Assembly: GCF_023343835.1 (NCBI RefSeq)
Contig: NC_064449.1
Location: 2,207,778-2,271,777 of the forward strand
DNA length: 64,000 bases
From: Lagopus muta
Taxonomy: Eukaryota; Chordata; Aves; Galliformes; Phasianidae
Direction: 5' to 3'
Shown: positions 1-12,231 of the stretch, piece after piece
Numbering within the stretch: the first letter of the stretch is position 1
Layout of the letters: each line of letters starts with the position of its first letter
The notes under the pieces: generated by a model
Database searches by the model: none
Seen by the model: only the letters and a program-made list of their open reading frames with translations
What the model was told of the DNA's origin: nothing
Made by a program: the position numbers and the translations under genes

Positions 1-1980
1 TTACAAAGAAAGTTAAAAAAAATTTCTTAGATTTTTCAAGTTGGCAGCAGGTAGTGTTTGGGCTGCATTGTTAAAATGTCTTGAATATCTATGCAGGTTA
101 TCTGTGTTATATATAACCTATATAGAACTAGATTTGGCACAGTGCTCCCAGGCACAGCTCTCTTCCATATGGTTCTGTTTTCCTGCACAGTGTAGAGAAG
201 CAGCAATTGGTCTTTCTGAAGCATGGCCCCTGTCTTGGGAGGGTTCGTGTTGCATTGGTGAAGGATGTCAGACACAGGTTGTGGGGAACATGCTGCAAAT
301 GCACTGATGTAACTCTGCAGTGTCAGTCCTGTGTACCTGAATAGGTCTGCACTGAGTCCTCACTGTGCTGGTGCTGTCCTTGCATTGCATTCCTTAATGT
401 CCACATTCCCTGTTGCTGTGTAGAGCAGCTTGTTTTATACTAGCCAGACAGTAAGGGTTAATTTGCTTTCTCAAACATGTTCTATAATGCTGGAAATATA
501 AACAGAACAAAGAAAATAAGAAGTTAATTTGGCCAAGTTATTGACAAAAGTTTTTTCAGCATCGCTGCAGAAATCAGTGGGGGCTGCTCACTCTTTGTAG
601 GGATTTGTACTATTTAGGAAAGCAAAAGCCTTTTGTGGATCAAGCAATATCTGAAGAGAAGGTTCCATTTTAATTCTCTGCTTATTTTTCTGGGACTGAG
701 AGAAAAAAATGTTCTTGCTGTAATGAAAGCAATGAACCCATGTGGCTGTTTGGAATCTGAAAGTACTTAATTTGGTCTCAGTCTGCTGTTATTTGGAGGT
801 ATGAGCACGTGAAATAGAAGCAGCCTGCTTTGAGCCAGGAGGGTGAATGTGCCAGATCTTGCTGCTGCAGAAGGAAGTTCACTTCCACTCCCATCGATGC
901 CTCTGGTTGAGGCACCCTTAATTCTTTCGTCTCAAGAAGCAGTTTCCTTATCAGAGAACCACATCGAGTTATTCTGGAGCAATTTACCTGTGGTATACCA
1001 TGATCTGTGAATTTCATTTACCATTCACTTCTCTGGTTTTGATATTATTCGTTCAACCTTTATCAGATAGCTTTTATTAACACTCAGGTCATAATAACAA
1101 GCCAGAGGCACTTATTTTTCTGTTTCAGATATGGTACAACACTTGTTACACTGCAGTCATACCCGGTCACCCCAAACCTACTAAATCTGCTGAATGCCTT
1201 TGCTGCAAGAAGTGCAGCTGAGCATGCTAAGTCATTCCAAAATGGAGATTACTGAGTCCCTTTCTCTGGAGTTTATTATCTCAGTTATTCTGATATTTGC
1301 TCAGTGTAATTGTGACCTCTTCTCACACCCGTGACATTGTTCCCCTTGGCAAATCTATAGTGAGTGGTTTCTACATCATTTGAACAACAAGCGCTCGCTT
1401 CATTTCGCATGCTGCCTGGGCCTGTCCTTAATCTCATCTCTATCTGTCCATTATCACGGGTACAGATCTTTCCCCGTTCTCATTTTCTTTGAAAGGCAGA
1501 AGAAACTTTGCCTCCTTGTCCTTTGTACCCTTTCTAAGGTCCAACCCTTCCTGACTTTCACATCGTGTTCCTGCATTTCATGGTGCCAGGGAATTATTCC
1601 CTGTTACTCAAAACCCACTTCAACAGAGTAAACTTAGCTGAACTATTAATTACTTATTAATTGGCTGTTACATTCAATAAACATGCCACAGCTTCTCACG
1701 ATCCATGATTTAGCTCTTTAATAAGCACATGCAGGAGCCTAAACTCTGCTATTATTAAAGCCTTTGGAGACATAGCAAATTACAAGTTCAGCTTTGCTTT
1801 CTCCTACAGGTTCTTTAACACTGGAGATTTTAAACAGAACAAACATAAAGGCAACAGTGAACAAATTGGTCATGAATATATGTAGTTTTGCAAACAAAAA
1901 GTTCCTAACCAGAAGAGAAATGTCAACCTTTCATAAGCAAGAGGCAAGGTTTGGAGCGTAGGAATCTCTTCCTTCCCTTC
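1..1980. other. Unique intergenic DNA, no gene seen
   Basis: No open frame above about 90 codons and no RNA-gene signature. Composition is moderately A+T-rich. A short TTAATTA/ATTAAT cluster lies near 1640-1680, followed by an AATAAA-like string, but no transcript can be inferred from it. No recognisable transposon was seen. Confidence 0.6.
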
Positions 1981-2232
1981 AATCATAGAATCATGGAGTC
2001 ATTAAAGTTGGAAAAGACCTCTAAAATCATCTGGTCCAATCCCAACCCATTCCCCCATGCCCACTGACCATGTCCCCCTGCACCACGTCTCCATGGTTCT
2101 GATACACTTCCAGGGATGGTGACCCCACCACTCCCTGGGCAGCCTGTGCCACTGCATCACTGCTCTTTTGGGGAAGAATAGTATTTCCTAATACCCAACC
2201 TGAACTTCACCTGGCACAATATGAGGCCATTA
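1981..2232 (-). mobile_element. CR1 LINE, 3' fragment (minus strand)
   Basis: CR1 is a non-LTR retrotransposon that inserts by target-primed reverse transcription and usually leaves 5'-truncated copies. Here the reverse complement of the CR1 tail is read: the terminal ATCATAGA-type motif, then the GTTGGAAAAGACC block, then the stretch related to 'CCTCCAGGGATGGTGACCCC' and 'GGGCAGCCTGTGCC', ending at the 'GGCACAATATGAGGCC' block. About 250 bp of 3' UTR is kept. No coding part of the LINE remains. Substitutions are moderate, so this is an old but readable copy. Confidence 0.93.
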
Positions 2233-2985
2233 CCTATCTTAAAAAAAACTAAATCTTAACAAAAGTATATGAAGAATATTACCAAGGAAATATTACCTCT
2301 TTCCCAAGGCACTTGGAAGACCTGAGATGAGCAACGACTTAGCCAATTCTTCTTCTGGATGCCATAATTCCTCTGCGGCTTCCCACCTCCAGCTGTAGGC
2401 AATAGCAGTACCTCAGGCCAAGAGACTGTGAAGGGCTTCATAGGTGTAACACAGTGAAGTGTGGCCATGTATATGTGCTAAGAAAAGCATGTCAGTTCAA
2501 AAAGCTGTCAAGTCTGTCACATTGGTTTCTATCAACCACAGAGAAAGCGATGGGAAGAGGAAGGAGCCTGAGTGAAGACCACGCAACAATCTTTTTGGGT
2601 ACTCTGCAGTGGGATATAAAGTCCAGGCAGTGCTGTTATTGAATCCAGGAGAGCAGAATTGCTGCTGAATCCATGGTTCAGTAAAAAACCAACCCCCTAC
2701 ACAGACGTGCAGTGGTAATTTAAAGACCAATGGGTTCTTCAGTGCAGCAAAAATGTACGACTCAGTGTGAAGGCGCTGAAGTGCTATCACGCTAAGTGGA
2801 CCAAATTGCCATACCTGTTAGTGTGCAACTGTTTTCCTCAGATAATGGGTTTTATCTTCAGCAAATTTGATGGTTTGTTATAAAATAATGTTAAGCACAA
2901 TGAAATAATAAGCAGCTGGTATGTTTTCTTGTAAGGAAAAACACATTAAGGTTGTAAACAGCATAACAGCCCTGCACTGCTATTG
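2233..2985. other. Unique intergenic DNA, nothing identified
   Basis: Only short overlapping open frames on both strands, none with a recognisable domain. No repeat or RNA signature was seen. Confidence 0.55.
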
Positions 2986-3490
2986 AAGGAAATGGGTGTT
3001 AAAAGAGTTATTTTTTTCCAATAAATATTTGGTAGGTGATGTATTTGAGACGTATCAATTATTTATCTCCCAATATGGTTGAGATGTGCACTTTAATAAA
3101 ACGTAGAAAGGATTTTAATTTTTCTGAACAATAAATGCAATTGATTTTGTGACCAGCATGAAGAATAGATTGACTCTAATGTCTTTTTCTTGGAGTATTT
3201 TGTATTGTTTTATGCAGAAATCTCAACTTTAATAGATTTTTAAAAAATAATCCACTAAAATGGTCAGAGAGAAGGATAAATCTTATTAACTCAAAATTCC
3301 TCCTCCTCCATATGCAAATACGTGTGGATTATCATTATCTTCTCTTTCATCTGAATCACAGTGTTTGTCATGTTTATTTGCTCTGTATTTTCATAAACAT
3401 TTAGGAATATTAATAATTTAGAAACGATATTTAATTTTGGTGTAATGAATTCACACAGGCAAAATAAATATGCAGGGTAAGTAGTCAGTA
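2986..3490. promoter_or_regulatory. A+T-rich conserved-looking block (candidate noncoding element)
   Basis: About 500 bp free of recognisable transposons and simple repeats. It is clearly richer in A+T than its flanks and contains AATAAATATTT, TTATTAACTC, an octamer-like ATATGCAAAT and ATTAATAATTTA strings. This texture is typical of developmental enhancers or other conserved noncoding elements in vertebrate gene deserts, but conservation cannot be judged from one sequence. It could equally be a neutral A+T-rich stretch. Confidence 0.3.
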
Positions 3491-3760
3491 TGTCTGGTAG
3501 CTATTAAGCGCATTTACACTTTTTGTTCATATCTAGCTGAAATATGGGAGCCTGGCTTAAGTTAGCAAGAGCAGTCTCTCACCTTAACACCTCATTTTAG
3601 TGTAAATCCAAGGTAGCCACGGGAGTTAACTCTAATTTATATCTGTGCATTTTAGCAGCAGGCGTTGCATTGAAATTGCCTCTTACTTACAGTGCGCTGA
3701 GCAACGTGGCTGCTTTCTCTCTTTGGGCTGACATGTGCAACTGAAGACTATAGGAACAGG

Positions 3761-3925
3761 GGATGCCCAGAGATCTGTGGCTGCCCCTTCCTTGGAGGTG
3801 TTCAAGGCCATGGATGTGGCTCTGGACAACCTGAACTGGTGGGAGGCAACCGGCCCAGGGCAGAGGTTGGCACTGGGTGATCTAGAGGTCCCTTCCAATC
3901 TAAGCCATTCATTCTATGACTTATA
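3761..3925 (+). mobile_element. CR1 LINE, 3' terminal fragment (plus strand)
   Basis: The 3' tail reads in order GATGCCC, 'TTGGAGGTGTTCAAGGCCA', a diverged middle, then 'GGTCCCTTCCAATCTAAGCC' and a damaged ATTCTATG end. A short piece of terminal motif in reverse (TAGAATCACATAATGA) follows directly, perhaps the trace of a second insertion. The open frame across it is chance; CR1 3' UTR is noncoding. Confidence 0.92.
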
Positions 3926-3940
3926 GAATCACATAATGAT

Positions 3941-6900
3941 TATTCACCATGTGCTGTAGGCTTGGTGGCTCAGGGATGTCCCAACACCATGGTGTTGAAA
4001 TTCTGTACAGGATTTACTTCCAAGAGTTTTCTGAATCTCTTCTGGACCAGTGCAGACATCAGCATGGATGCTCAGTAGCAGCAAAGCCAACAGATAAATT
4101 GTACATGTGTGTGATAAAACAGCACCTTTGTTGTTTGTTTTTTTTTTTAGCCTGCTTCCCAGCAGTTTCACTGATAGCCCCAGTTTCTTTCTTTTTTTTT
4201 TTTTGAAGAGTCTGAGCAGCTATTCTCTACTGGAACTGATCAAAGAAAATGCCCTCTCAGGACCTATGCAGATGATATATTACTTCAGTTAACTTAGATC
4301 AGTGCTTGGATACATACAGTTTAGATTTACACATGGTCTGTCCTGATGCCTGACATTTTGAGCTTATGTTACAAGAGACTCTGTGCACAGATTACAGCAT
4401 TAAAACATGATTAAAATGTTAGCTTGGAAATTGCCAACTCTGGATATTTAAGATTTAACTCAGAGTTTTGTTTGTCACCATCCATGCCAAATGAAAAACC
4501 TTTTTGTGGGCGAATGCATGGCCTAAAATGCCAAATTCATAATTCCTTCTTTGTATCTAGTTCAAGCTTTTAGGATTCAGTCCCACTTGTAGCAGCAGTG
4601 CTTCAATGACAGCACATGACAGCTTTTCCAAGACTTGTGTCTAGCTTTTTCCTTTAGTGTTGTAGTCAAAACTTCTAATTCCTCTGTCACAGACTGGATG
4701 CTGAAAAGCCAGGACACATCAGCAGAAACTTGACCATTGTATGTCCTGTGTTTCCAGTCTTCCTTCCCATTCCTGGTGAAGTTTCAATGCTTGGGACAAG
4801 ACTACAGCAGCTCCCATCCACTCCAGGTTCCTGACATTCTCCAACTGACAGCGTGGTTCTATTCTGAGCTCCTCCCCTCTCCTCCTGAAGGCATCATTGC
4901 CTTGCTGCATGCTTCAGAAACCCTTCATGGAAAGCTAATTTGGGGAAGAAAAAGGAGCCAGCTAATTGATCGGAAATGTCATCTACTTATATACGTTTTT
5001 AGCTTCTGAAAATGAAGATGAATATTGTGTGTGTTTTATGTTGAAACAGACCATTTAATACCAAACCAATAATAGCTGAAGACTAAATATGCAGCCCAGG
5101 GTGTCCATGTGTGGTGCAGCACTGAGCAAAAGATTGACTGAAATAACAAAGTGTAAGCAGTCAGAATCAATATTGAGGAGGTGTCCTTTAGGCTGGAGCT
5201 ATTTAACTGCAGCCAGATAGCATCAAGGTTGAAAAAGAAATTGCTCGGAAGCAGAGGAAAGACACAGGGACATGAATTTTAAGGTCTCTTTATTATCACA
5301 AATGTAAGTTTATATCATGGCTAGACAGTGACTGCTCAAATGACCCCCATGCTGAATCTCTGCCTAAGCAATGTCAGAGCTTCAGCATGTCCACATGGTC
5401 AGAATCAGTTATGGCCATAGATCTTAGGAAGGTCTTGGCTCTTAGCACTTAGGCACCTCAGCTCTGCTGTTCATCATACCATGCAGAACCATCTCACTAA
5501 ATCCTTTATCAAGCCCTGTATGGGAATCCTCTTCTTTAATTTCAAGCTGATGGATGTATTTGCAATCCAGCTTCAGTGCTGCAGAGGAGGCCAGGGACAG
5601 AGAAAGAGGTGCCAGGATAGTCGTTAGCCTTTGAGCTCTTTTCTGGCAAGCATGGCAGGAGTAAATGTTTTAAATTCAGCATGATTTTTCTCCTTGAACA
5701 GTGTCTGGAGAGGATGCTACTTCTTACAGTTCCCTACTTTCTGGCTTCTCCCACCATTCCCATTAGAGTTCTGCTCAGCTGGATCTGGCACTGTGTGCTT
5801 TCCCACATTATGTCTGAATGAAGTAGAAAGTCTAATTCTATGTCCAACAATTCTATGGCTACACACATTTTGTCTGGAGAAACAGCAGACAATTTAGGCA
5901 GAGAAAGGTTTAGGAGAGGTATCAGTGTTGGTTCCGAGGGCTGTTTAGACCGATGCTGGAGAAGGTGAATTCCACAGTGGATTCCCCCACTCTCCCAACT
6001 TGATGTACATTGGAATTCATGTAGATTAGGTGTTAAAGACCTTGGCCTTCATGCCTGGGACATGAGAAGAAGTAGGTGATTTTGACATAAGAGCCATCTT
6101 TAGCAGGAAGAAGACCAGTGAGGTCCAGTGACTGGAAAACAATACAAAACACATTGCAAACACATTTAATAAGTTTCAGACGTAAAAAGTGAGATACATA
6201 TTTATAATGGACTTACCCAGGAGGTGGCAGTTAGTTTGTAAGGATGACTATCTGTGATAGTTTCCCCTAGAATTGTGTCCGACTTATAACTGAACATCTC
6301 TGGACCCAGTTTCCAGCTATTGAATCTCTTGGGAAAAGAGCCTGGGGGGAAAATGGCACCAGGGCTTTCCCCAGTGGAGTCTGTATGGCTAAAGATATCA
6401 CGCTACAGAGGAACTTCAGTGCAGAGGAATACCTCGTGAACTGCCCTTAGAAGAAACATTGCATTTCACTGCAATGCTGGGCTGCCATTGGGTGCCCAGA
6501 AGGTAGATCTGAAAAATGCCTCCTCCTGCTCTTGGTGCTTTCCAGAGTCACAGCAGGAGTGGGAGTAAGAGAAGAGCAACGTGAGACAAAAAGCTGTGCT
6601 TAAATCAGTCCTTGCATGCTACCTAAGTTTCAGTCTACATGCAAATATGGAGAAGCAGTGATGTTTCTAGTTGGGATGCGGTGCACTGTTCCTATCAGGA
6701 CAGGAACAAAACCTGTGTGCCATTTCTCAGGCCTTTCCTACCCCTGTTCTTCCTTTTCTTACAATAAAACTGTGTTGAAAAGGAGCTCTGTTACAATCCT
6801 GTGCTTGCATTGCTTAGCCCAGAGATTCTGCTCTGGATTTCTCTGAGGACACAGTGCAGCAAGCACAAGTGTCTATCATAGTATTCACCCAACAGAACAC

Positions 6901-7650
6901 TTGCTGTTAATAAAAATCTTCCTAAATAAAATATCCATATTCATAAAAACCCCCAAACCTCCAAAAAGGCAGCTTGATAGCTTTCCAGCTTGAAAAGTAG
7001 CTCACCTGGGACAGGTGTTTTGCAAATGCCATCAGCAGAGCAGGGTTCAGGAGCTTTCTGATTTAGCCAATGTACCTTTTATTTGGTAATGTGGTGTGGA
7101 AGAGGAATAAATCCCCTCTGCCTGTCACTCTGTAGATACACATTGCACCAAGTTCCGTTGTTCCAGCTCCCTGCCAAGCATCGGGCTTGCCAGCTAGAGA
7201 CAACAATGTTTAATTTATGAAGGGCTGAGTTTTAATCAGTTTTTTATTGTTTGTTCCAGCAATAGATCAGTTTAATGGCAGTCAGAAAAATGCACCATAA
7301 GCAAATCTTGCACATGCCATTCTTCTCCCTGCTAAGATATCTCACATCAGAAGTTTGACATCGATGCATGCTGGGAAATAAGCAACCTGTGAAACTCAGT
7401 GTTTAGAAACAAGCGGCCAGGCTGCAGTTCTTACGATGTTTGGGGGCTGGTGGATACTGCAGCAATAAGGGCAGATTTGGAGATAAATCAGTATTCAGAG
7501 TCATTTTGCACTGAATCATGAGATTCCCTTTTATAATGCAGAAAACAGATGCTGTGACTGTGCACCTCCCTCAGGCTTGGCGTGGAGATGGTGGTGGAAG
7601 CTTGTCTTCAAGCATTAATGCAGCCAGGTCCTACTGAAGAGGACATTTGA
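3941..7650. other. Unique intergenic DNA with short T tracts
   Basis: About 3.7 kb with no recognisable gene or transposon. Two T runs (11 and 13 nt, near 4138-4148 and 4192-4204) are each followed within a few bases by AG or GAAG, so they superficially look like splice acceptors, but no coding frame follows. The interval also contains ordinary mixed-composition sequence with A+T-rich patches near 6900. Confidence 0.55.
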
Positions 7651-7654
7651 TGAG

Positions 7655-7954
7655 GCTTTTCAATATCTGTAGGGGCTGCAAGGTAGGAGGGAACAGACTT
7701 GTAGCAGGATCTGTTGTGATAGGACAAAGGAAAATGGTTTCAGACTAAAAGAGGCAGATTTAGACTGGATGTAAGGATGTTGTTTTTTATGCTAAGGGTG
7801 GTGAGGCACTGGCACAGGTTGCCCAGAGAGGTGATGGTGCCCCATCCTTGCAGACACCCAAGGTCAGGGGATGGGGCTGTGAGCACTGATGCAGCTGTGG
7901 GTGTCCCTGTGCATTGCAGAGGAGTTGGACTAGATGACCTTTAAGGGTCCCTTC
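7655..7954 (+). mobile_element. CR1 LINE, about 300 bp of 3' UTR (plus strand)
   Basis: The CR1 order is clear: 'TGTGATAGGACAAAGG', 'TTTCAGACTAAAAGAGG', 'GGTGGTGAGGCACTGGCACA', 'GGTTGCCCAGAGAGGTGATG', then 'GGAGTTGGACTAGATGACC' and 'TTTAAGGGTCCCTTC'. The element stops there without the final octamers, so the last 25-30 bp are lost or diverged beyond recognition. It is 5'-truncated in the usual CR1 manner. Confidence 0.95.
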
Positions 7955-7968
7955 ATGAGATCTAGGCC

Positions 7969-8868
7969 AGTCTTTGTCTTTTTTATTTATTCATGGAGCT
8001 TCAGCTTCAAAGAACACATCAATCTCCCTCCAAACACACCAAACTCCACTATTTCCAGTGAAAACTTGGCCTGGCCACACTACGTGCTGTGTCACGGGCT
8101 GTCACAGTAATAAAGTTCCGTTGCTTGGGCAGGGTTGTAGAGAAAAGAGATGAGCCCTGGCTCAGGTCGTTTATTTTACAGTCAAAGGAAGATACATGAA
8201 ACGCATTTGCTGCTCCATTTGTCAGGTCTATTTTCAGCTGATTAAAGATGTAAGAGGTCTGAGTCTGGATCCTGCCTGAGAGTGGAGGGTTTGGTGCAGG
8301 CCTACACCTGTTTCTTTGAGGGGGGCTCACTGAGACAGAGGAATTGGATCAAATCTTGGGTAATACCAAAACAAATCCAGAGCATGTAGTTATTGCCACT
8401 GCCATGCAAAGGCAGTGGGAAATGAAAGCCCTTGTTATTTTGCAGAGTTGCGTGAGTTGCCTTGGTTACTTCTCTTCTGTGCTTATAGATATCTGTCCTT
8501 GTCCATCTTTGTCCTTGGCACTCAGAGTGATAATAAAATAATTGTTTCATGGTAAGGAAATGGTGATCAACTGCCCAACCAGTGTCAGGATAAACGTCAC
8601 CATGTCTACAAAGAGATTCATTGGAAAGTGATGAGATATATTCCGTAGGAGAGCAAGCATTTCCCCTCCCATGGCTCTTCTGCAGAATACACAGCGTTGT
8701 CAGACAGTTGTGGATCTGATGAGACTTGACATCTTCAACCCTCATTTTTGCTACATCAGCAGGAGCCTTCCAAATTGTGACCATATAAGATGCTACACCC
8801 CAGGGGAGGACATGATGGGACTGAATTGTCTGGAGCAGTGAGCGTGAGGGTCAGAGCACCTCCCTGTA
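7969..8868. other. Unique intergenic DNA with a 160-codon unassigned open frame
   Basis: The minus strand is open from about 8784 to 8302 (160 codons from ATG), but the translation is of mixed composition with no signal peptide, membrane segment or known motif. No TATA box, splice context or codon bias supports a gene. I treat it as chance. Confidence 0.5.
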
Positions 8869-9590
8869 TCACAGAAACATAGAAAAGAGCACTGGACTAG
8901 ATCTCAAGAGATCCTCTCTTCCATCTCCCTGACCCACAGAAAGCCCTGTGGCATTCTGGAAATGTCTGTAGAGATGATCCTGTTCCTAGAAGCTTCCAGT
9001 AATGAAAAATACACAGCAAAGCCAGGAAAAAAATAAATAGCAGTACTTAACTCTCCTTATGTTAGAAGATTTTTCTTAATAACTAACCTGAATTTCCCTA
9101 ACTGTGATTTAATTACCCCATCTCCTAACCGGAATGAACATGCGGAACAAATTATTCTCTTCTTCCTCACAGAAACCTTTTATGTAACTGCAGACTATTA
9201 TGTTTCCCCGAAGTCTTCTCTAGTCTAAATAACTTCAATTATTTCAGCCTTTTTTTGCAGGTTACCTCTAATAATTTCCATTCTCACTGCTCAACTTCTT
9301 CATTCATCCCTCTTGAGCTACAGCACTCCAGACCAGATGCCATATGCCTCTGGAGGCACTCTTGCCAACACATGCAGAGCAATATTCACCTCTTTTTACA
9401 TTAGCATGCTCAGCTCGTGATGTGCAGTTGCTTCTCTGCAATATGGTGTGTAGCCACTCATTCCTTCTCCTGGCTCGGTGCAGTTGTGCATCTAAATGCA
9501 GGCTCCTCATTTGCCTCCATTCAGTTGTGTGCAGTGTTGTACAGATCATACCTCTGATTTCTCTGAGTCCTTCAGAATTTCGCCGCTCAA
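8869..9590 (-). mobile_element. Ancient CR1/L3-like LINE remnant, 3' half (minus strand)
   Basis: On the plus strand it starts with an 'ATCACAGAAACATAG' tail and 'CTGGACTAGATCTC', and continues through weak blocks to 'GAAACCTTTTATGTAACTG', 'AGTCTTCTCTAGTCTAAATA', 'CTACAGCACTCCAGACCAGA' and 'GCAATATTCACCTC'. This is the order found in old sauropsid CR1-type LINEs (tail, then the region just downstream of the reverse transcriptase), read in reverse. Divergence is much higher than in the young CR1 fragments nearby, which implies insertion long before the galliform radiation. The right boundary is uncertain by about 100 bp. Confidence 0.8.
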
Positions 9591-9880
9591 CTTGAAACTG
9601 CTGCTGGTTCTTTCCTACGTGATGCAAGAGCTAAGGATTACATCCTAAGTTGTGTGGGAAGTCTCTGGTAGCAAGCCAATGCATTACAAGACAGCCAAGG
9701 AGAAACCACACGATGAGGATGGTTGAGCATAGGAGAAGGTTGCCAGGTTGCTCCCTGTTCTTTTCTCATCTCCTAAATATTTGTCATTGCAGTTTCTTCC
9801 CCTGTTCTGTTGAGTAGGGGGAGTGAGGGTGTGGTGTAGTGGTGCTGAGCTGCCCATCAGTGTTAAACCATGACACTCAC
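9591..9880. other. Unique intergenic DNA between two LINE copies
   Basis: Nothing identified. The left part may be further decayed sequence of the adjoining old LINE. Confidence 0.5.
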
Positions 9881-9882
9881 AG

Positions 9883-10045
9883 GATCACAGAACCATTAAG
9901 GCTGGGAAAGACCACTAAGATCCCCAAGTCCAATCCCAGCACAACCCCACTTTGCCTGCTAACCATGTCCTTCTGTGCCACATCTCCATGGTTCTAGAAC
10001 ACCTCCAGGGATGACTTCACCCTTCTGACCACCTGGGCATACTGC
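9883..10045 (-). mobile_element. CR1 LINE, 3' fragment (minus strand)
   Basis: Reverse complement of the CR1 tail: ATCACAGAACCATTAAGG, GGGAAAGACCACTAAGATC, 'CCAAGTCCAATCCCA', the 'TGCCACATCTCCATGGTTCT' block and 'AGAACACCTCCAGGGATG'. It belongs to the same general subfamily as the copies near 2.0, 16.8 and 33.0 kb. Confidence 0.92.
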
Positions 10046-12231
10046 TGGCTCAATCAGGTGATGCAAAGAGGGTGAGCTTTCCATACTTCCTAGCTGCAAG
10101 TCAGATTATCCCAGAATTAAGGACCCAGTCATTAAAACAGACATCTGGAAGAATTTCACACTATAGAACTCAGGATGCTGACACACAGCAATGTCATGCA
10201 ATGGGCAACATGAACACCTCAGCTGTCAGTTCACATCAGCATGCACAGAAGATGCACTCAGAGCAGGCACTGAAGGCTTATCTTATTTTGGAAAGGATGC
10301 ATTTATGTATTTATTTATTTTTGTCTTTGCAAAATGTTTTCTCACTACTTCTGACTGGCGAGAATTGAAAAACAAACAAACAAGAAGCATAGCTTAAGTC
10401 CATTTTGGAAACAGAAATATTAAGCAAACAATTCTGACAAACGGGAAGCCCTGCTTGCCAAAGATTGCAGAAATGAGTGCATTTTATCAGAAGTCACATA
10501 AATGACTCAAAACATCTTTTTTTTTTTTTTCCTGAAATAATGAATTCTAAGAGCAGAATAATTGGGAAAGAAATCCAAGCGCTCTTCAGTTTTTGACATT
10601 TTAGGAAACAGCTGAAGACTTTTTTATATTCCCCACATCCTTTGTCGTGATGGAGCGAGGAAGTTTAATTCCAGAATAGCAGCAGGAAAGGGCAGGGAAA
10701 GGGAAGGTCTTGGGATCTGAAGTCTAAAAGCAGCGATAGCTTAGGGATGACAAAAAGGGATTCTGACTTGCTAATTAGCTTTGCATAATGATGACTAAAC
10801 TTGACTGCAGCATAAACCAGTCAAATGTCTTTGTAGCTTATAGGCTCATTGTGTGCCCAATTAAAAGGGACTGGTTTGTGTACAGCTCACATGGTGTTTC
10901 CTGGAGACCAAGGAACTTACAAAAGGGTGCTCCATGCTTTGCTGCTTGCTTTGGCTGCTGCACCAAATTCACTTCCAAGGAGCAATTGGATAGCATCTAT
11001 TTTATCATACATCCAAAAGCACATCACTGACTCTCTCTCTGAGCTTTCACTCATTTTTTCCCTCCTAAACAGCTGAGCAAATGGAGAATAAAGCCTTCAT
11101 TATCTGTTCATCAGTTGCCACCTCTGCCAGCAAGTGCAGAAGATCTCTATGCTATTTTTCTCTATTAAACAGAGCCGAGAGAAAATCTGGCCGCAAAGCA
11201 TCCCTGAGCATGTGTGTGTGGAGGAGGAAAGCACTGAGTCTCACCAAACACCCTCCCAGACTGTGGCTCACTGCCCCCCAAGTGAAGGGCACTGCTGCAG
11301 TGGTTCAGACATTTCTTCCTGTAGGGCTGTCCTGCAGTGCTGGTGCTTTGGTTCCCCATCGGCCCAGGGGCTGATGGCACTGAGTTAAGCTGCAAAGCCA
11401 CAGTATCCATGCTGATGGCAGATGCTGTTTTCTTGGCACCAGCCTCCCATTTACAACATCCAGGAGATTTCAGAATTGCCAATGCACAGCTTCAGCTTGC
11501 AACATGGATGGGAAATGCTCATAGGCTGGGAGGCCATACAGCTGCTTTTTACCACAGTGCTGCTGGGCCATCTCTGCAGTAAGAAATGGAGAACCTTCAA
11601 TTCCAACTGCCCCTATTACCAGATGAGGGGTCTTGCAGATGGCTAGCATGCATGAAATGGGTTCTCTCTTTTTTCTTTTGGGAGCTAGCAGAAGGGAAGG
11701 TCACCCAGCGACACCTGGGACACATTTTCCTGGTCTGACACAACTGCCACGGAGGTAGCCTAGATCATCACTGCTCAAAACCAAGTGAGAGCAAGGTTTT
11801 TCCAATCTGAGCCTTCTCTTACTGTCCCTTTCTGCCTTGCTTATCCCACATGCAACTGTTCCCACAGTTACCCATAAGGCAGTTGTGCATTATGGTGACT
11901 GTAGGACCACTGAGCATCTAGGTAAGCCAGGGACTTTGCTTTTTTCCCTTCATCTTTAATTATTTTATAATTATTTCCTTTTCTATTATTTATTTATTCC
12001 TCTGTTTATTTTCTTTTTGTTGTTCAGCAGTGTGTGAATCCCTTGGTCTGTGTGCTCTCCCGTTATTAGCAGCTCCCCATGTCTGCCCAGAGCCGAGATC
12101 ACCTTTTCTCTCGCAACAAAAGTGAGTTATAATGCTTCTGCCTTTCACACATTGTGAAACAGAAATGGGCACTACCTTTCCCAAAGCACAGGGGAGTTTC
12201 CCATAACCTACAAATCTCCTCTGTCAGATTC
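10046..12231. other. Unique intergenic DNA
   Basis: No gene or recognised transposon. It holds a 14-nt T run near 10517-10530, a homeodomain/POU-like block (annotated separately) and an A+T-rich patch at about 11940-12020 made of ATTATTT and TTTATTTATT strings. Several overlapping open frames of 70-105 codons at 11.1-11.6 kb lie on both strands and have no family features. Confidence 0.55.
10740..10870. promoter_or_regulatory. Homeodomain palindrome next to a POU-like site (candidate regulatory block)
   Basis: A perfect 10-bp palindrome GCTAATTAGC (10770-10779) is followed immediately by TTTGCATAAT (10780-10789), close to a POU octamer half. More unique sequence with CCAATTAAAAGG lies about 70 bp downstream. 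Homeodomain proteins bind TAATTA and POU factors bind ATGCAAAT-type octamers, so an enhancer role is plausible. Such motifs also occur by chance in A+T-rich DNA. Confidence 0.3.

Noticed and set aside
8302-8784. 160-codon minus-strand open frame
   Set aside because: No recognisable domain and no promoter, splice or polyadenylation context; consistent with chance.
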